DNA from: Neelides folsomi
Lineage: Eukaryota > Arthropoda > Collembola > Neelipleona > Neelidae
Reading direction: 5' to 3'
DNA: 64,000 bases
NCBI GenBank assembly: GCA_034687125.1
Contig: JAQGBZ010000010.1
Span: 124,001 to 188,000 of the forward strand
The first letter of the stretch is position 1. Each line of letters starts with the position of its first letter. The position numbers and the translations under genes were made by a program. Of the stretch, positions 50,401 to 64,000 are shown in pieces. Below the pieces are notes generated by a model. It saw nothing but the letters and a program-made list of their open reading frames with translations. It did not search any database and was not told the origin of the DNA.

Positions 50401-53400
50401 GAGTGGGCGCTATAAGTGAGATTGAATATGATTATTTGGCGGAGGCGTTGAGTCCGTATTTATTTGTTGAGCAAGGTGGGCCTATTTATGATATTGGTGA
50501 AATATGAGGAAGTGGCGGAGTAATCAGACCATGGCGAGGATGAACATCAGATTGCATCTACCCCGTGAGAGTGACATAACAGAGGAGGGCGGGATGGTCC
50601 ATGGGCTTACTTTTACTTTCCGGAGGAGGAGAAAGGATTCCTGTTTCACCCTCTGCTACATTTGGCCTACTTGTCCATGGAGCGAACGACCAAGTGGGTC
50701 AGACAGAAGTCCGTCGACTCTGAGGACGTCCGTCGGTCCCTGGCCAACGGGGACGGCTGCCGCCCGCCCGCCCAACTACCTTCGCCAACCCTCACTTCGC
50801 CTACCTGCCAATTTCTCCCTCAGTGAAATTGGAGTTCTCTTCCCCGTCTGAGCTCCTCGCTCTTTCTGCCATGGATCCCCTCACCTGACTCAAGTTGCAA
50901 TAAGGATTGTTTAAGTGTGGATGGAACCGAACTCAAAGGGATTAAAAACTCAACCTCTATTTTATCCCATATTTGTTCTACAAATTTTTTATTTTTTGAA
51001 TATTCTCCTCAGAGGATGATGAGGTAAGAAATTTTTTATACTAAAGAAATCTTCTATTCATTCTTTATTTAATACTACAAGTTTTACATCCTTTTTTATT
51101 CCTTTTTATTATCCTGTTTCGAGATTTTTAAATTAACATGCGGAATGTTAGTCAACAATATTTTCATGTTTTGATATCATGTTTTACCATAAAAAACTAA
51201 AGTTCAAAAAACTCCAAGAAAGTGAAGGTGTCCTTTTGAAAATAATACAAATAGATATTAGTGGACTTAATGTCCCTAAACAGACAAATTGAATCATTCT
51301 CGAAATAGTCTCAAGTGTCAGAAGAGTGTTTAAATTGGTAGCGTATTAAATTAATAGGAGGCCGTTTGTGTAGGCCGTAATTGAAATCGTGACGAGGTGG
51401 GGCTTTCTCTCTCAAACAAATAAGTTCCATTTTTCCTCCGCTCATAAAACAGGGATGTAAGGTATAGTTTCTCTTAAAGCACTTTGATCCGCTTCTCTTC
51501 CTTTGGCCGAGATGGATGGCCGAATCCTCCAAACCCAACTTTCCTACACATTAAGAGCCCTTCCTCCTCCACACATTCGCAGCATAGACCAAGAGGTGTA
51601 ATAGAGGAGATTCTTAAACCACTGTTGGACCAAGAGGTTCTTCAACTCAAGGCAACATTCCCACATGGGGAAACAGACCGACCCTGTGCCCTAACTATTA
51701 CACTTGATGCTATTTATTAAATCCTATTAACTCCCATTTAATTGATTCCCTACAAACTCACTCACTGTGTATCTTTCACAACTATTTAACTTGAACCACT
51801 CTGCTAACTATTTACTAATGTTTCCTACCTATGAGCAATTACGGGATTTTCTGGCAAAATCCAAGGACGTTGATTACAACTGTTCAGCTCTCTAGGGAAT
51901 GCCCATTCTTTTGCATTAATCATGAGCTCAGGTTTACAAACTGCGTTTGTGAGTGGCCAATTGAGATAAAAAAGACCCGCATGGCCCCGGCCTTGGTTAA
52001 GGTCGTCGGCGGTGGGTTTGGTTTGAACGAGCGGAACGAAGTGGGGAAGGACAGGGACGGAGGTAAAGGCCGGCGGGAGATTAAAAATTGGGAAGGGTAA
52101 AATGCTTTACGAGGTGATTGGACTTCCGAGGAAGTCGATGGAGTTGAGGAAAGTGAAAACCGATCCAACACGTCTTTTTGCATTTAACAAGTTTGTAAAG
52201 TAGTTGCATCATGGGATCCTGTCCTCACCATGGCGAATGAGACTCTCACATCACCACACGATCGACTCTCTTGTTTTCAACCCCCTTGACTCCATTATTG
52301 GCATAACACCACTCTCATTACGACTCGTTCCCTACGCATGCAAAAAGACAATGTGTTCTCTTCTCGATTTAAACTCAATAGTTTCATTTTGCAAGAAACT
52401 TCCACTTCTACTTTACAACGTATTAGACGTGACATTTGGCTGCGAACACCTGCGAAATCTTAAGAAAATGCTCTAAGGCGGTTTACATTACATCTCGAGA
52501 AACTTTTTCTTTTAAAAGTTCAGTGTAATGAATTAACAAGGAAAAAAATAGAACTTGGAAAAAAACATTTTTGGAAACAAAACGTTTTTCTTGTACAAAT
52601 ATTTCTTAATAGCCGTAGAATAAAAATACCAACACTGTAGGGGATTTGGATAAATTGCAAAGATTTGTGATAGCGTAAAAGGCACGAATAAAATTTAAAT
52701 TGTTAGCGTAATTTGTTCATTAAAATAATGTGTAGGTTTGCGACAAGTTATCATATGATTTACATTTTCACGTGGATGGTTTATTATGATTGACATATGG
52801 GGTTTGAAAATAATGAAACCAAGCTAATCCAGAAAATGCATAGCAAATTACAGCACGAGACGGACGATACGCTTGCAACTCGTGACAAGAATGAACAAAT
52901 TATGCATTATTTATTATATCAGTTGCAATTGTGAATGGACGAAATCACAACAAGAGTGTGTTGAACAAGAAGTTGATGGCATATTACTATTATTATTACT
53001 ATATCGAAAGGGTCAATGGAGTCATTGGGTTAACTCGATTAGTTTTGCAAGGATGATGAGAGAGCGAAGGAATTAGATCAGGAAACTTTAATATCATCCT
53101 TTGCCTCCACAATATCAACAGCGTAAACAAGAAAAGAAGTTCATACATATATGAAAAGGCATTGAAGTGTGAATTAACCCTTGGGTTGGCAGGCCACTTT
53201 CAAAATCGTATGAGCGATGAGATCAATGATTAGAAGGAGCATAGGAGTGGATTTCCCTCATTCAATTTCTTATAAGAGATTTGCAGTTCTGGTCCTCCGA
53301 TTCTCTCCCAATATAATATGCTTTAGTATTGAGGAACGAGGGGTTGAATCGCCTCACATCTCTTCTAACTAATTTATAATCTTCTCCTTTACGAAGGTGG

Positions 53401-54987
53401 GATTCAATGAAAGTGTTTCTTTTCTTCAAGTGGGGGATGATCCCTTCGGAGAGAAGGAGGAGGTATGCGAGTGCAAAAAGAGAGTACAAACATTCCGCAA
53501 CAAAGGAGAGGAGATATTTACAAACCTCGTGTAAAAGGCCCTCTGAAAAACGTCTTAATGGAGTGGGCAAGGCCGTAAAAAATATTATTTTCCACTCAGC
53601 GTTCTCTCCCTATGTACCGAAAGTCTCTCGAGTGTATTATAACCAGGACTCAAGAACTTATCAAGATATGTTCACATGAAAAAGACAGACTTGGCCGTTT
53701 CTTTCTCATCAACTGTTCCTCTACGCACCGTTTCCCGACTCCACAAACTGAGATTCACTCTCGAGGCTTGAACATGAAACAAATAACTACTATTTAACTA
53801 TGTAGCTAGTTAATCAAATACAAACCCACTTTTGTCTTTTATTTGCCCAATTTACTTCGAATGGTCTTAGGCCTCTTAGGGATCATATGAAGAAGTAACC
53901 AAGCCAAGGTTCCAATTAGATCCTATGCTTTCCTATTACCCTACTTTTGCTCTAAATGAATATTTATTATTATTAAAAGAGAAATGGAAAACTCCTTTTG
54001 GTCAAATATAGAAAACCAAACTATTTAAGACCTTCATTATGAATATTTATTCCACATTTGCTAATTCAATTCTACGAGACGTGCTCTACCTTTAAATAAA
54101 TTGCACTCTTCTTTTCTCTTGCACTTATCTGAATATAAATAAATATTCTCTGTGTTTATTTAACCCTGTAACATTTTGTAATATTTCTCAAATGTGCTAA
54201 ATGTGTCTGTTTAAAGAAGATTAGCAATTTACTCAACTACCATTTAAAATATTTGCATATTCATATAAGGACATTTGTGATAGTTAAAAACGTCGAAATA
54301 GAAATTGAGGAAATTGCATCGGAGAAAAATAACTTTTGAGAGTAAGCCAAAGGAGTTACCTGTAAAGAACAAAATAATTCATTTGGATTAGATAAGCCAC
54401 CTGTTCGTCAATAGTACTTGCGAGAGAATGCACTTTTGTGAGTTAAAAGAGTGAATCACGCCCTGCATCATTCCATCATATTGTGGACGAAGGTGGATGC
54501 AAGATGCATGATGTGAAGATGTGGGGAATGTTGGAAAACACCAGTGGAGAGTCAGCAAGGGACAGTGAGGAATCATCGAGGCTTCGGGGATTCCCCAACT
54601 TCTGGCATTCACTCCCACCATAAGAAGATATAGGGAATGGGTCATAAATACAAAAGCTAAACAAGAAAAGGTAAGAGTAAACTTGAAGAAATTACATTTT
54701 CCATCCCTCATGTCCTCATGTGTTTATATGGAAGAGTCAACGAACATCTTGGGATATACTCGAAGCTATTCTGACAAATGTGTTTCGTAGGGATGTATCA
54801 AAGTGTATGATGTTGTTCTTTCGTTGAATGCATGGTGTAATGAATCCCTGAATTGTTCTTACTTCTTCGAACTCACTTAGCTCGTGGCAAAGAGGAGTTC
54901 ATGGAAATTACAAACTCCACAAAGCTCGAATTTTTCTTAAAATGAAGGCGTTAGAAATAAACATTTCTTTAAAAATAAACACAATAT

Positions 54988-55090
54988 CCAATGTTCCCCA
55001 ATGTTCCTCAATGTTCCAACTATATTAACAATCTGACAATACAACAATCAATTAACAATCTTACAATGCTGACAATACTGACAATACTAT
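54988..55090. repeat. Short tandem repeat tract
   Basis: Three near-identical decamers ATGTTCC(C/T)CA run from 54991, followed by variants of CTGACAATA around 55033-55086. It is a small degenerate minisatellite in intergenic DNA. Confidence 0.65.
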
Positions 55091-58000
55091 AAACAACATT
55101 TCAATTCAAGCAAAAAATTAGAGCTGCTATTAAATAAAAAAAAGATTGTGATAGTGATTGGAAAGCGATGCAAAGTGAGGATCAATTGAAAAAATTACGT
55201 GTAAAGAGGAAGAGGACTCTTCAACTTGATTACACATGCATCAAATGCGGACATGATGATGAGATATCTATCATATTTTTAAGAAATATTGTGCCAAATG
55301 AGAGTTTCCTGTTCCGCTTACGAGAGCGTAACTTGCCAATGGTTCAAATATGGATTTCAAAAGGAACGTTTTAAGAATAGGAAGTGGATTACGCATGAAG
55401 GGAGTGAGATACCAAGTGGGGTGTTTTCGAACTGGGTTTTGAGGAATGAATTTTTGAATGTTAAATGGGGCGAGATGGTGCCTTTCTCTCATGGAAGTAG
55501 GAAGGAAGTTGGTTGGAACATTCGAAGTAGGGTTCATTTCCTATCAACGGCCGTGGGTTTGGCTGTATAAATCATTTTGTGCCTATGAGAGGGTCTCAGG
55601 GAAGAGATCCCAATAAAATACTGTAGTTCCGGATGAACACCTGATCCTTCTGATAATCCTTCTCATATCAGCCAACATGTGTGAGAGTTGGGTGGAGATC
55701 CGCGTGTATAATATTAAAAAATTTTATGTGGTCGTCTCGTATGATGAGTCGGGATCTGCCCTTCTTATCTTCTCCAGTTACCCAAGAGACACGTCTCACC
55801 TCACTTCCCAGGAGTCCCTCTAGCTCATATCCTCAATATTCGTACACCTATGCATGTACTGTAATTCCCTCACCCTCTTCCTCAGGAGAATGCAGTGAGG
55901 GCGAAATTCTCCTATGGGGCGGAGGGGCGAGGGCCGCCAAGGACACTCGGGTCTTAAATGCCTTCTCTTTCCTTTCGGTTCAATCAGACGAGTAAAGAGC
56001 CTTCGTCCCGCCACGTCTCTTACCTCACTCCCCAAACAATAGTCGAGATATTCCAATTGCATAAGGAACTGAAGATGAGTGGGAAATTGTAACTTTCTGT
56101 GATTTAATTGTACCATTAAGGCAATTATACCTCAATCCCCAACAAGACACCGTCTCCCTCGAAGACCATTTCCAACGCTGCATACTTTAAGATAAGCGAG
56201 GTGTAATAAGTATACTTATGTGAAGTTCCTCCGCGTGGTTGGCATAACAGAGTGACAGTGGGGTGCGGATGTGATAATCTCAATCACTTTCACTCTTATA
56301 GAGATTACGGCGGAGTGAGTGAGGTTGTGGAACAAGTGAACTATTACATTCGGATGACGAGAAGGAGGTAATTGAATCACATCTTTTACATGTAAGAGGG
56401 GCGGGGGTGAAAAAAGAGATCTTGCCACTTTCCCTTTCAGGGCAGATCAACCCTTTGGAATCAATCTCTCTTCGAGAGGAAGGAATACATAAGACTTCCA
56501 CATTTATGTATAATCCTTTTCCTATGCTCAGGATTCCCCTCCGGGTTCATTTTGGCCTGACTAGACAATTTGTATCTTGTCTGATCTTCTCTAAAGTAAA
56601 GAGCCAAAGAGTTATGGAGTTAATAAAAAAGGAAATATAGAGAAATCAACGTTTTAATATTATCAGTGTACGAGTACTTGTACATTTTATCATATCGCGT
56701 GTCACATTGTTCTGATGCAATATTCCAATGTATCTTTTATGTTTTTGTATTATAAAGAGTCCACAAAAATTTAGTTAGATTTTTCCCTTTCAAATCAGGA
56801 TGGAGTGAATATAAAGTTGATGATTTAAGTGAACATCTCGTTTCTCAAGTTTGCTCGTGTTTTTTTAAATTATTAACATTATTCCGCCAATTAGACCTTA
56901 CAAGAGGTTAAACAGATTTTTAATTTATATAATAACTCTCTTCCTCCTTTCTGTTCTATAGAATTTTAAACGAATCATTATCATAATTTCATTTGTGTCA
57001 ATTCAACTCATTTTGTGAATGTTTCCTATTGATATAATTATGTTTGGATTGGAGCGTATTGATTTAAAACCTGAAATTTTAATGGAATCTGTTTCACGTT
57101 CACATTTATTATGTGATTGTATTTGCCCTCAGTTGTTAAATAATGGATAGGAGTAATAGGATTCGAGGAAGAATGAAATACAAATCAGATTGAAGACAAT
57201 TTGTAAAATAAGGGAGCCTTTCAATTCCTCATTTCTCCTTTATAATGACATTTTTCCCAATCTTCAACTCACGAGTTTAGAAATAATTGAAAAAATGAAG
57301 ATTATTTGAAGAAGAAATGTTCATTATTGTAGGAAGTGTTGAAATGTAAGGAAAAGCATTATCTGCGTTAGAGCAGTACAATTTATTTTCACGACTTTGA
57401 GTTCACACATTTTCTCAGTGGGGCGATTAATGATTAAAATAGTTACTATTATTAAACGTTTACAAAGGCAACATTAACTTTTTGCTCATAAATATAAAAT
57501 AGAAAATGCCCTTGGGTTCTCTTTATTTATTTCCTCAGTCCAGGTATATGTGGAGTACTTAAGGGTGAAACAAGGATGTAATCTATTATCCTATATATGA
57601 CTTTTCTATTGTATTGGCTGAATTAATTTATTTAATAACAAATTAACTCTTTCAAAGAGACTTGCTTCAATTTGGCATGCAGTTGTAAAGAAAAGAGGAA
57701 ATTGAATTTTTTGCTCTGCTATTGTAAATCATCGCCGGCTAAGCGACTTGTTGATTGAAAGCAAGGGGCGAATATAAATATGTAAGTTGAACGCGGAATG
57801 AAAAACATTTCAACATGAAATCAACTTCATTCATATTTCCCTTTATTTTTTATATCTAAATGAGGAAATTGAATAATAAATGGAATCGGCACGAGGAATA
57901 AATTTTTTCCAGCATTCATCTCTCTTATTAAATTGCTTTGTTTATGGACACTCCAAGAAATGGGGATAGGATATCAAAGGAAATAAAGTGTGAGAAGTTT

Positions 58001-58373
58001 GAATTCCTCAATGAATGCGTGTGAGAGATAGGGAGTAAACTCCGAGACTCACTGGGAATCCGGAATAGATCAATTCTCAAGATATGTCGAGCGTTTTGTA
58101 TGCCAAAATGCAAATTGAGCTTAAATCCCTCTGTTCATCAATTGCTTCAAAGAGAAATCGCTCCATTATTTCTTATATAGTTTGCCCCCTATAGGATATT
58201 ATCTATTGAAGGCGTTTATAAATATCTACCGTGTTCTTGGTATTTGGAATATGCACAAAGGATTTTTCTTTACTTGCAATTATCTCATGTCTAACACACT
58301 ATGACTTTGTATCTAATAAATAAATTTGTTCTTGCAGGTAGAAATATTCAGGGGTGGTTGCAGCGGCCGTAAA

Positions 58374-61300
58374 ATGGCCGATTTATTCGGACTCTCCACT
58401 CTGCCCAACGCTGCCGGACTCTCAATTTTAATATGGATCTCTTCACTTTTCATCGCCACCGCTTCCCTTCCTTCCCACCAAGTAATCTAATCATTCTTTA
58501 ACAAATTAATTCAACTTTTGAACACGCGAAAAAACAAGAAAAATTTGCCAATGCTTTTATTGGCAAGATTCTCTGTATTTAGTATTTGCATAAATCATTA
58601 GCGGATTCCAATTGAGGAAAAGATTTAACATTGCAAGTTGACGCTTTGTTAATTTTACTGCGTTGCAAAGAGCAGAACAAGTTAATAAAAGTTTTATTTA
58701 TTTTAAACAGATTCACAATCAGATGGACGAGAAGGAGCTCCAGAGAGTCTTCCAAGTTAATAGTCATCATCAAGGTGAGGGTTCAATTCAAATAATTCCT
58801 ACCTTTATTTATCACTAGAGCTTTTCAAGTTAGCAGTTACCCGTCGTCTTCCAAGTCTACCATATATCATTTTGTTCTTTTATAAATATATTCATCTTCA
58901 TGGACATAGGGATGATAAAAACCTGATTGATATATTATAAACCCTTATCTGCTTACCCTTGTGCCATGAAAATTGGTTGTAATTGGTTTGATGTATCTAC
59001 TTATATAAGAGAAAGGGAAATGGTGTTGTTGACGATAATTCCTTGTTTCGATGAAGGGAACGAAGGCAAGAGTAATATTAGTATCTATGAATTTTGAAAA
59101 GTATTGAGAAGATCCTCGAAATCCTTTGTTTGTTCAGAGAAGTGGAGAGATAAAAGTATTTGTCGACTTTGTCTGTGTCTGGGGACACAGAGACGTGGCG
59201 GACATGCTGACGGAATTTTCATACTTTCACTTGTGAACATAGAGACATTTTGGTGATCTCTGAGGAGTGATTGTGGGAGGAGGACAATGGAGCATTAGCT
59301 GTCTAATTGGGAGTCGGCCAGCTCAACTTTCCTTTGTCCCCTGCTATGTGGAGAATGAGAGTGAAGCGTGTTCGATTGGGATTGATTGCCTCGTGACGGA
59401 TTTTATTATTCATTTCTGACTTCCAAATTATTCTTATACCAACTTACCATTTATCTATTTCTACAAAAACCTGCCACAGGAAAATCTCACTCCCAATCGA
59501 TCATGATCCTTCGTTCGTTTTTGTAACAAGTGACTTCACTTTTGTGTGGTGAAGAAAACGACCTAGTGTACATTGCACTTAACTTTAGTTCAGAGGGTCA
59601 TAACTTATAATAAAATCCTTTATGTTGCATTTAAGAGATGAAGGGCATAAGGAAATATTCACAGGTTTGAATCGATCAAATGGAAATAATTGTATTTTTT
59701 TAATAAATCATTCAGTGCCAGAGTATGAGGTCGTGTCTGTGCGGTCGTTGAGTAAGCGGTCAATTGACGAGAAGCGGCTCGTTTCTTTCAATGCATTTGG
59801 GAAGGACGTACGGTTGAAGCTGAAGAGGAATCCGCATCTGGTCAAGCAATCACTCCGCATGTGGATTGCTGAGTCGGATAATTCAAACAAAGGAATTCAC
59901 TACAAAGAACTTCCACAGGTTAGAAATAATTTCTTTTTCACGTTAATTCCAATAGCGTTTCCAATTTACTTCGTCAATTGCACAATGAGCCAATGAACAT
60001 TAATTTAAGGCTAAAATCGAATGGATTTAAAATTATTAAATAAAATTCGTTTCATTTCATACTTTTAAATTAATAGCTATCTATGGGATGGGATTACTAA
60101 ATAGGAGTTTAAAAGACCATTATCGAAAGTAGAATAGATCAAGGATGAGACTCATTCTATTTCTTTGCATCAAAAAATTTCAAGTGTTTATGCCTCATAC
60201 AGTTTTACGTATTATTAAATTAATTAATACGTGTAAAGAGAGTCATCATTGCTGACTACCTTAACCTCGTCTTCTTTTTTAATTAAGAATGGTTGTAAAG
60301 AATGGGCTCGTGTGGAGGGAAATCAATTACTTTCCATATTACATTATTCCCCTCTTTAATCATAATAGCATATTCTTACGCGACGTTGAATTATAATTTT
60401 CAAGACCATGTCTCTTTCTCCTCCTTGCTTCATTGTTCATTAAAGGAATAAGAAGTGAGCAAGAAGAGGGGCAGAGGACGACAGAAAAGACAATGAGACG
60501 GTTTTATGAGATAATTGCCCTTTAACCTTTAAATGATTTGAGAGCATTTAAAAGCATCGATATAAATCCTTTCTTTTGAGCCAGGGCACACGAAAGGACA
60601 GTGTTACAATTATTATTTACTTTTGAGATTCTATATGTAAATCTAAGCCAAGGCCACTTCCGCCAGTCTCGACAAATATAAGAAAATTGAATGGAAATAA
60701 ATACCTTTAAACTTTGAACAATGCAATGGCAACTCTCACTTTTTCCTGGGTTCCTCAAAGGTCATAATCCTAATTTTGGATTTCCTCTCAAATGAATGTA
60801 CTACACACGGTTTTGTCATGTAGGAGCACAATGTATAACAAGTGAAACTGCATGTTCCTCCGTCATGCCTTCATTATGAATAAATGTGAATATGAAATGC
60901 ATGATAACCAAAATTGTGTTCAACTCAAGATGTTTGAGGTGTTCACAATTTAAAATCTTCACCTTCACCTGGTCTGGTCACAGCTTGTTTTTCCTATAAT
61001 TTCATGCTCATTGAATTCACTGCTTTTAAAGCGATTGATTCTTCATTGGTGAACCATTTTTTTGCCGCATGGCCATTCTTCGTTCCGATCAGCTGCCCAA
61101 TGCCATTGCCAATACACAAGACACTTTTTCCCATCGTTTGTGGTGGCTATTATAAGGAGGCTGAAGAGCACTGAAATGGGTCTAGGCTGTCGATGAGAAT
61201 CGATCATAATTTTTTTTATTTCGCCAACAACAACCCCTAGCTTTTATCTCTAATTGATCATCTTATGGGCAAGAGTATTTCACATTGGATCCCTTAACAT

Positions 61301-64000
61301 TAGGCGTAGTTAACGTGGTTATAAGTACTATCTAGTGTTTTTGGTATGTTGAGATTGTAAAAGCACATTTGAGCACTAGGGAGGTTTCATGAGTTATCTT
61401 TGAGAGAGAAAGAGTGATAGTGTTTGCAATGATGAGTGAGTGATGAGATGACTAGGACAGAAGCTATAACTCTTTTAAGCCCATGTTCATTCCTTATCTA
61501 CCTGGGCGAAGCTGAGAGGTGTAATTCGAAAACGATATTCATCTCAAGTTTTAAGGATGGGCCCTAGGACGAAACACATTTAATTATTATTCAGCAAATA
61601 CATACTTATTCAATGATTATTAATTACTTTCGATCATATCGTTTTCCTTAAAGAGCCAATAATTATTTTTTAACCCAGGAGGCCGTTCAAATTACTAATG
61701 AGGATTTTGAGCCAATGTTTAAATATCCCATATAAATACATTTAACAGATTGAACCCTTTTCTACTTAATGTTAGTAATGGTTATATGAATCCAATTGTT
61801 GCATTGAATGTACATAATTGAATGAACGCATCTACCTAAAAATATCCATCGTGATCTTTTTGAATTGGATTTATTGGATTCGTTCAAGGCCTTTGGAGTC
61901 GTTGAAAAGGAATAAAAATTGAAACAAGCTTTCATATAATGAACTCTTTTTTGAGCCTTCCCGAGCTATTATTATTATTATCACCATTTCTCTATTGTTC
62001 CACAGAGATTAACCAGATATAATCATTCTTTTTTATCCCGAATATTAAGTTTCAAAAATCGTATATAAAGAATTTGCATTCCATTCAACTTTTGTGGCTT
62101 TGTGATAGTTAAGTTATTATGATGTGGGATATTTGCGTGCAGACTTGAATCCCATTATTACTCCTGTATGTATGAGTGACTGGCGTGAAAAAAGAGGAGA
62201 GAGAGTAATAGCAAAAAAGATAGATTAAAAAATCTCCTTTAAACTTTATTCTCCTCTCACCATGTTCATACATTTAATCATAATTGAATTAATTTTTAAT
62301 TATAAACTAAAAAATAACACTTTCATAAATAAAAAATATTGAAATGGCTTTTCAAAAAAACAATCATAAAACGGATATAAATAAATTGTGGCATTGAGCG
62401 AAACTGAAAGTTAACATTAATTTGTTTCAAATTACAGGAAGGAGATGAGGAAATTGGGGAAGTTTACCAAGATGAGAGCAATCAAGCGGCTCTCCTCATC
62501 CACCATGACAAGATCGACGGATCGCTCCTCATGGTTAAACTCATTCAAGTTTTAAAATCGAATTGGTCTTTAAACTAATTTTGCCATTTAGGATGGGATG
62601 GTTGGAGGAAATCTAGTCGTCAAACCAGTTCCGTCAAGTATGAGGAGACGAGTGAAGCCGCCGTCCGACGACGAGGCCTTTCTCGACGAAGAGGTCGGGG
62701 ACGAGTGGGCCGTGAGGTCTGGCTTCCCGCTCTTCAACGACTCAACTCCATTCCTCAACAATACGGGGGGAATTCACATTGTGTATCAAACAAAGCACAT
62801 TGAGTCTCACTCCGATTATGCCTTCATGGAGCCGGACCAATCCCCCAACGCACATCGAAATGTGACGAGGAGTAAAAGACATGCTGAGCGGAGGAAACGA
62901 GACGCTCCTTATGTCATTTACCCAGAAATTCTCGTCATTGTCGACTACGACGGATACAGGTTACATGGAGGAGACAATCTCCAAGTAAAAAGATACTTTG
63001 TCTCTTTCTGGAATGGAGTGGACCTTCGATACAAAATCCTTAAAGGACCAAAAGTACGGATCTCGATAGCCGGAATCATCATTTCCCGAGTAAGCAGCTT
63101 CAAATTCTCAATTGAATGACAAACTTAACAAATGTGAACTATTACGCACGAGTCTATTTACAATGACATAATTTTTTAACAATCGCTTCTTGCAACTTGT
63201 TAAACTTGCAAGGAAACATTTTTCGTACCATGCACTTAAACAACTTCGAATGTGGTGCCACGTGGGACATTAAAAGACATTTTGTTCGAGTTAAATATAT
63301 CATTAACATTTATGAGTTGTAGTTTATTTGAAGTGGCAAGAGGTGACTGAATGAATAGCGACAATGGAGATTGGAGAACATTTTTTAACTTTTGGTTTTT
63401 AGGGGCGTGATGCAACTCCGTACTTGGAACGGAATCGTGTTGGTCGGGACGCCTTGGACTCAGCTTCAGCTCTTACTGACCTCGGAAAATATTTATTTCA
63501 AGAACGCCGACTTCCTGTTTATGACATTGCTGTCGTTGTCACCAAGTAAGTTCAAGCATTAGGCCATCCTTTACATTTTAACTAATTGTATAATCAAAAA
63601 CTTGTAATCATTTTTATTGTCGCAAGACGCTAAGCAGGTTAAATAGGTATGAAGATTCACAATACAATAATTGTTTATTTAATCATTTAACAATCAGTTC
63701 AACCTTCAACTTAAATATAACAAATAAATATAACTACCTATAAATAAATTATATTTACATAATTATACTAACATTGAGAGTCTAAAATTATATCAAATTC
63801 CAATCGAGCCATTTTAACCAATTAACAAATAATAATATTTATAGAAAATGTTTATAATAATTTAATTAATTCTGTTAATTGATACAATAATTTCCCCTTA
63901 AAACTCCCTCCATAATATTGAATGAACGGAGACGGTGAGACAGAAGTGTATTCCAGGTATGATATGTGTCGGAGACGTGAAGGCGGAAAGTGCAGCCGAG
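58374..64000 (+). CDS. Secreted M12B metalloprotease (ADAM/ADAMTS type), 5' part only
   Basis: A zinc metalloprotease precursor of the reprolysin family, cut off by the window end. Exons are 58374-58481, 58711-58774, 59716-59918, 62438-62533, 62592-63089, 63403-63545 and 63957 onward. The start follows an acceptor at 58337, so an upstream 5' UTR exon exists. Residues 13-32 form a signal peptide core (AGLSILIWISSLFIATAS). The prodomain includes YEVVSVRSL and SFNAFGKDVRLKLKRN, as in M12B propeptides. Basic sites RSKR (250-253) and RRKR (257-260) precede YPEILVIVDYDGY, the first strand of the catalytic domain. Then come VYDIAVVVTK and, in the last exon, YDMCRRREGGKCSR, matching the segment before the active site. 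The HExxHxxGxxH motif and all ancillary domains lie beyond the window, so ADAM and ADAMTS cannot be separated. Confidence 0.88.
59919..62437 (+). other. Long intron of the metalloprotease gene
   Basis: A 2.5 kb intron within the prodomain-coding region. No internal exon was found that keeps phase with both neighbours (both junctions are phase 0). No gene on the other strand is supported. Confidence 0.55.

Larger units (their letters stand above)
47373..58336. other. Eleven-kilobase interval between EYA and the metalloprotease gene
   Basis: No recognisable gene on either strand. The interval alternates AT-rich segments with GC-richer stretches (about 48.7-49.2, 50.4-50.9, 51.5-52.3, 55.7-56.1 kb). 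Open frames up to about 130 codons have no domain, no splice support and compositions matching the surrounding DNA. The left end contains the EYA 3' UTR, and the right end must hold the metalloprotease 5' UTR exon and promoter. Confidence 0.45.

Noticed and set aside
50504-50851. 115-codon plus-strand frame between EYA and the protease
   Set aside because: Arg/Pro-rich low-complexity translation without motif or splice support.
55168-55374. Small frame with a CxxC pair (YTCIKCGHDD) as a zinc-binding protein
   Set aside because: Only one CxxC, no second half of a zinc site and no flanking splice sites in frame.

Overview
This is an AT-rich animal nuclear sequence with multi-exon genes, short GT-AG introns and arthropod-type protein families. 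The mix of genes (VPS11, an HMMR/RHAMM-like protein, tandem CYP2-clan P450s, eyes absent, an M12B metalloprotease) fits an arthropod. A copepod crustacean of the caligid (salmon louse) type is my best guess, by inference only. Exon boundaries were read by hand from splice consensus, reading-frame continuity and, where available, family similarity. In each fully traced gene the exon lengths sum to an open reading frame.

Left part (1-13.3 kb): four minus-strand genes lie head to tail. They are a 17-exon VPS11 homologue (vacuolar/endosomal tethering subunit), an HMMR/RHAMM-like coiled-coil spindle protein with two candidate first exons, a small unrecognised two-exon gene with a serine/acid tail, and an aldo-keto reductase. 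An unrecognised four-exon plus-strand gene (14.0-15.2 kb) is divergent from the reductase and may share its promoter region.

Middle (16.4-24.3 kb): two tandem plus-strand cytochrome P450 genes of the CYP2 clan, 493 and 491 residues. Every shared intron position is the same except one intron that is present in the first gene and absent from the second.

Right part (24.8-64 kb): composition changes sharply to GC-richer DNA with many GAGA/CTCT and purine-biased stretches. It contains an eyes absent (EYA) gene of at least 14 coding exons (36.4-47.4 kb). Its start-codon exon was not found. A decayed Tc1/mariner-type element with terminal inverted repeats sits in one EYA intron. After about 11 kb without a recognisable gene, the 5' half of a secreted M12B (ADAM/ADAMTS-type) metalloprotease starts at 58.4 kb and runs off the window.

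The genes do not form one pathway. The main points of interest are a VPS11 carrying a C-terminal tail with four NPF motifs, the alternative N-termini of HMMR, two orphan genes, the intron difference between the P450 twins, and the long compositionally distinct non-coding landscape around EYA.
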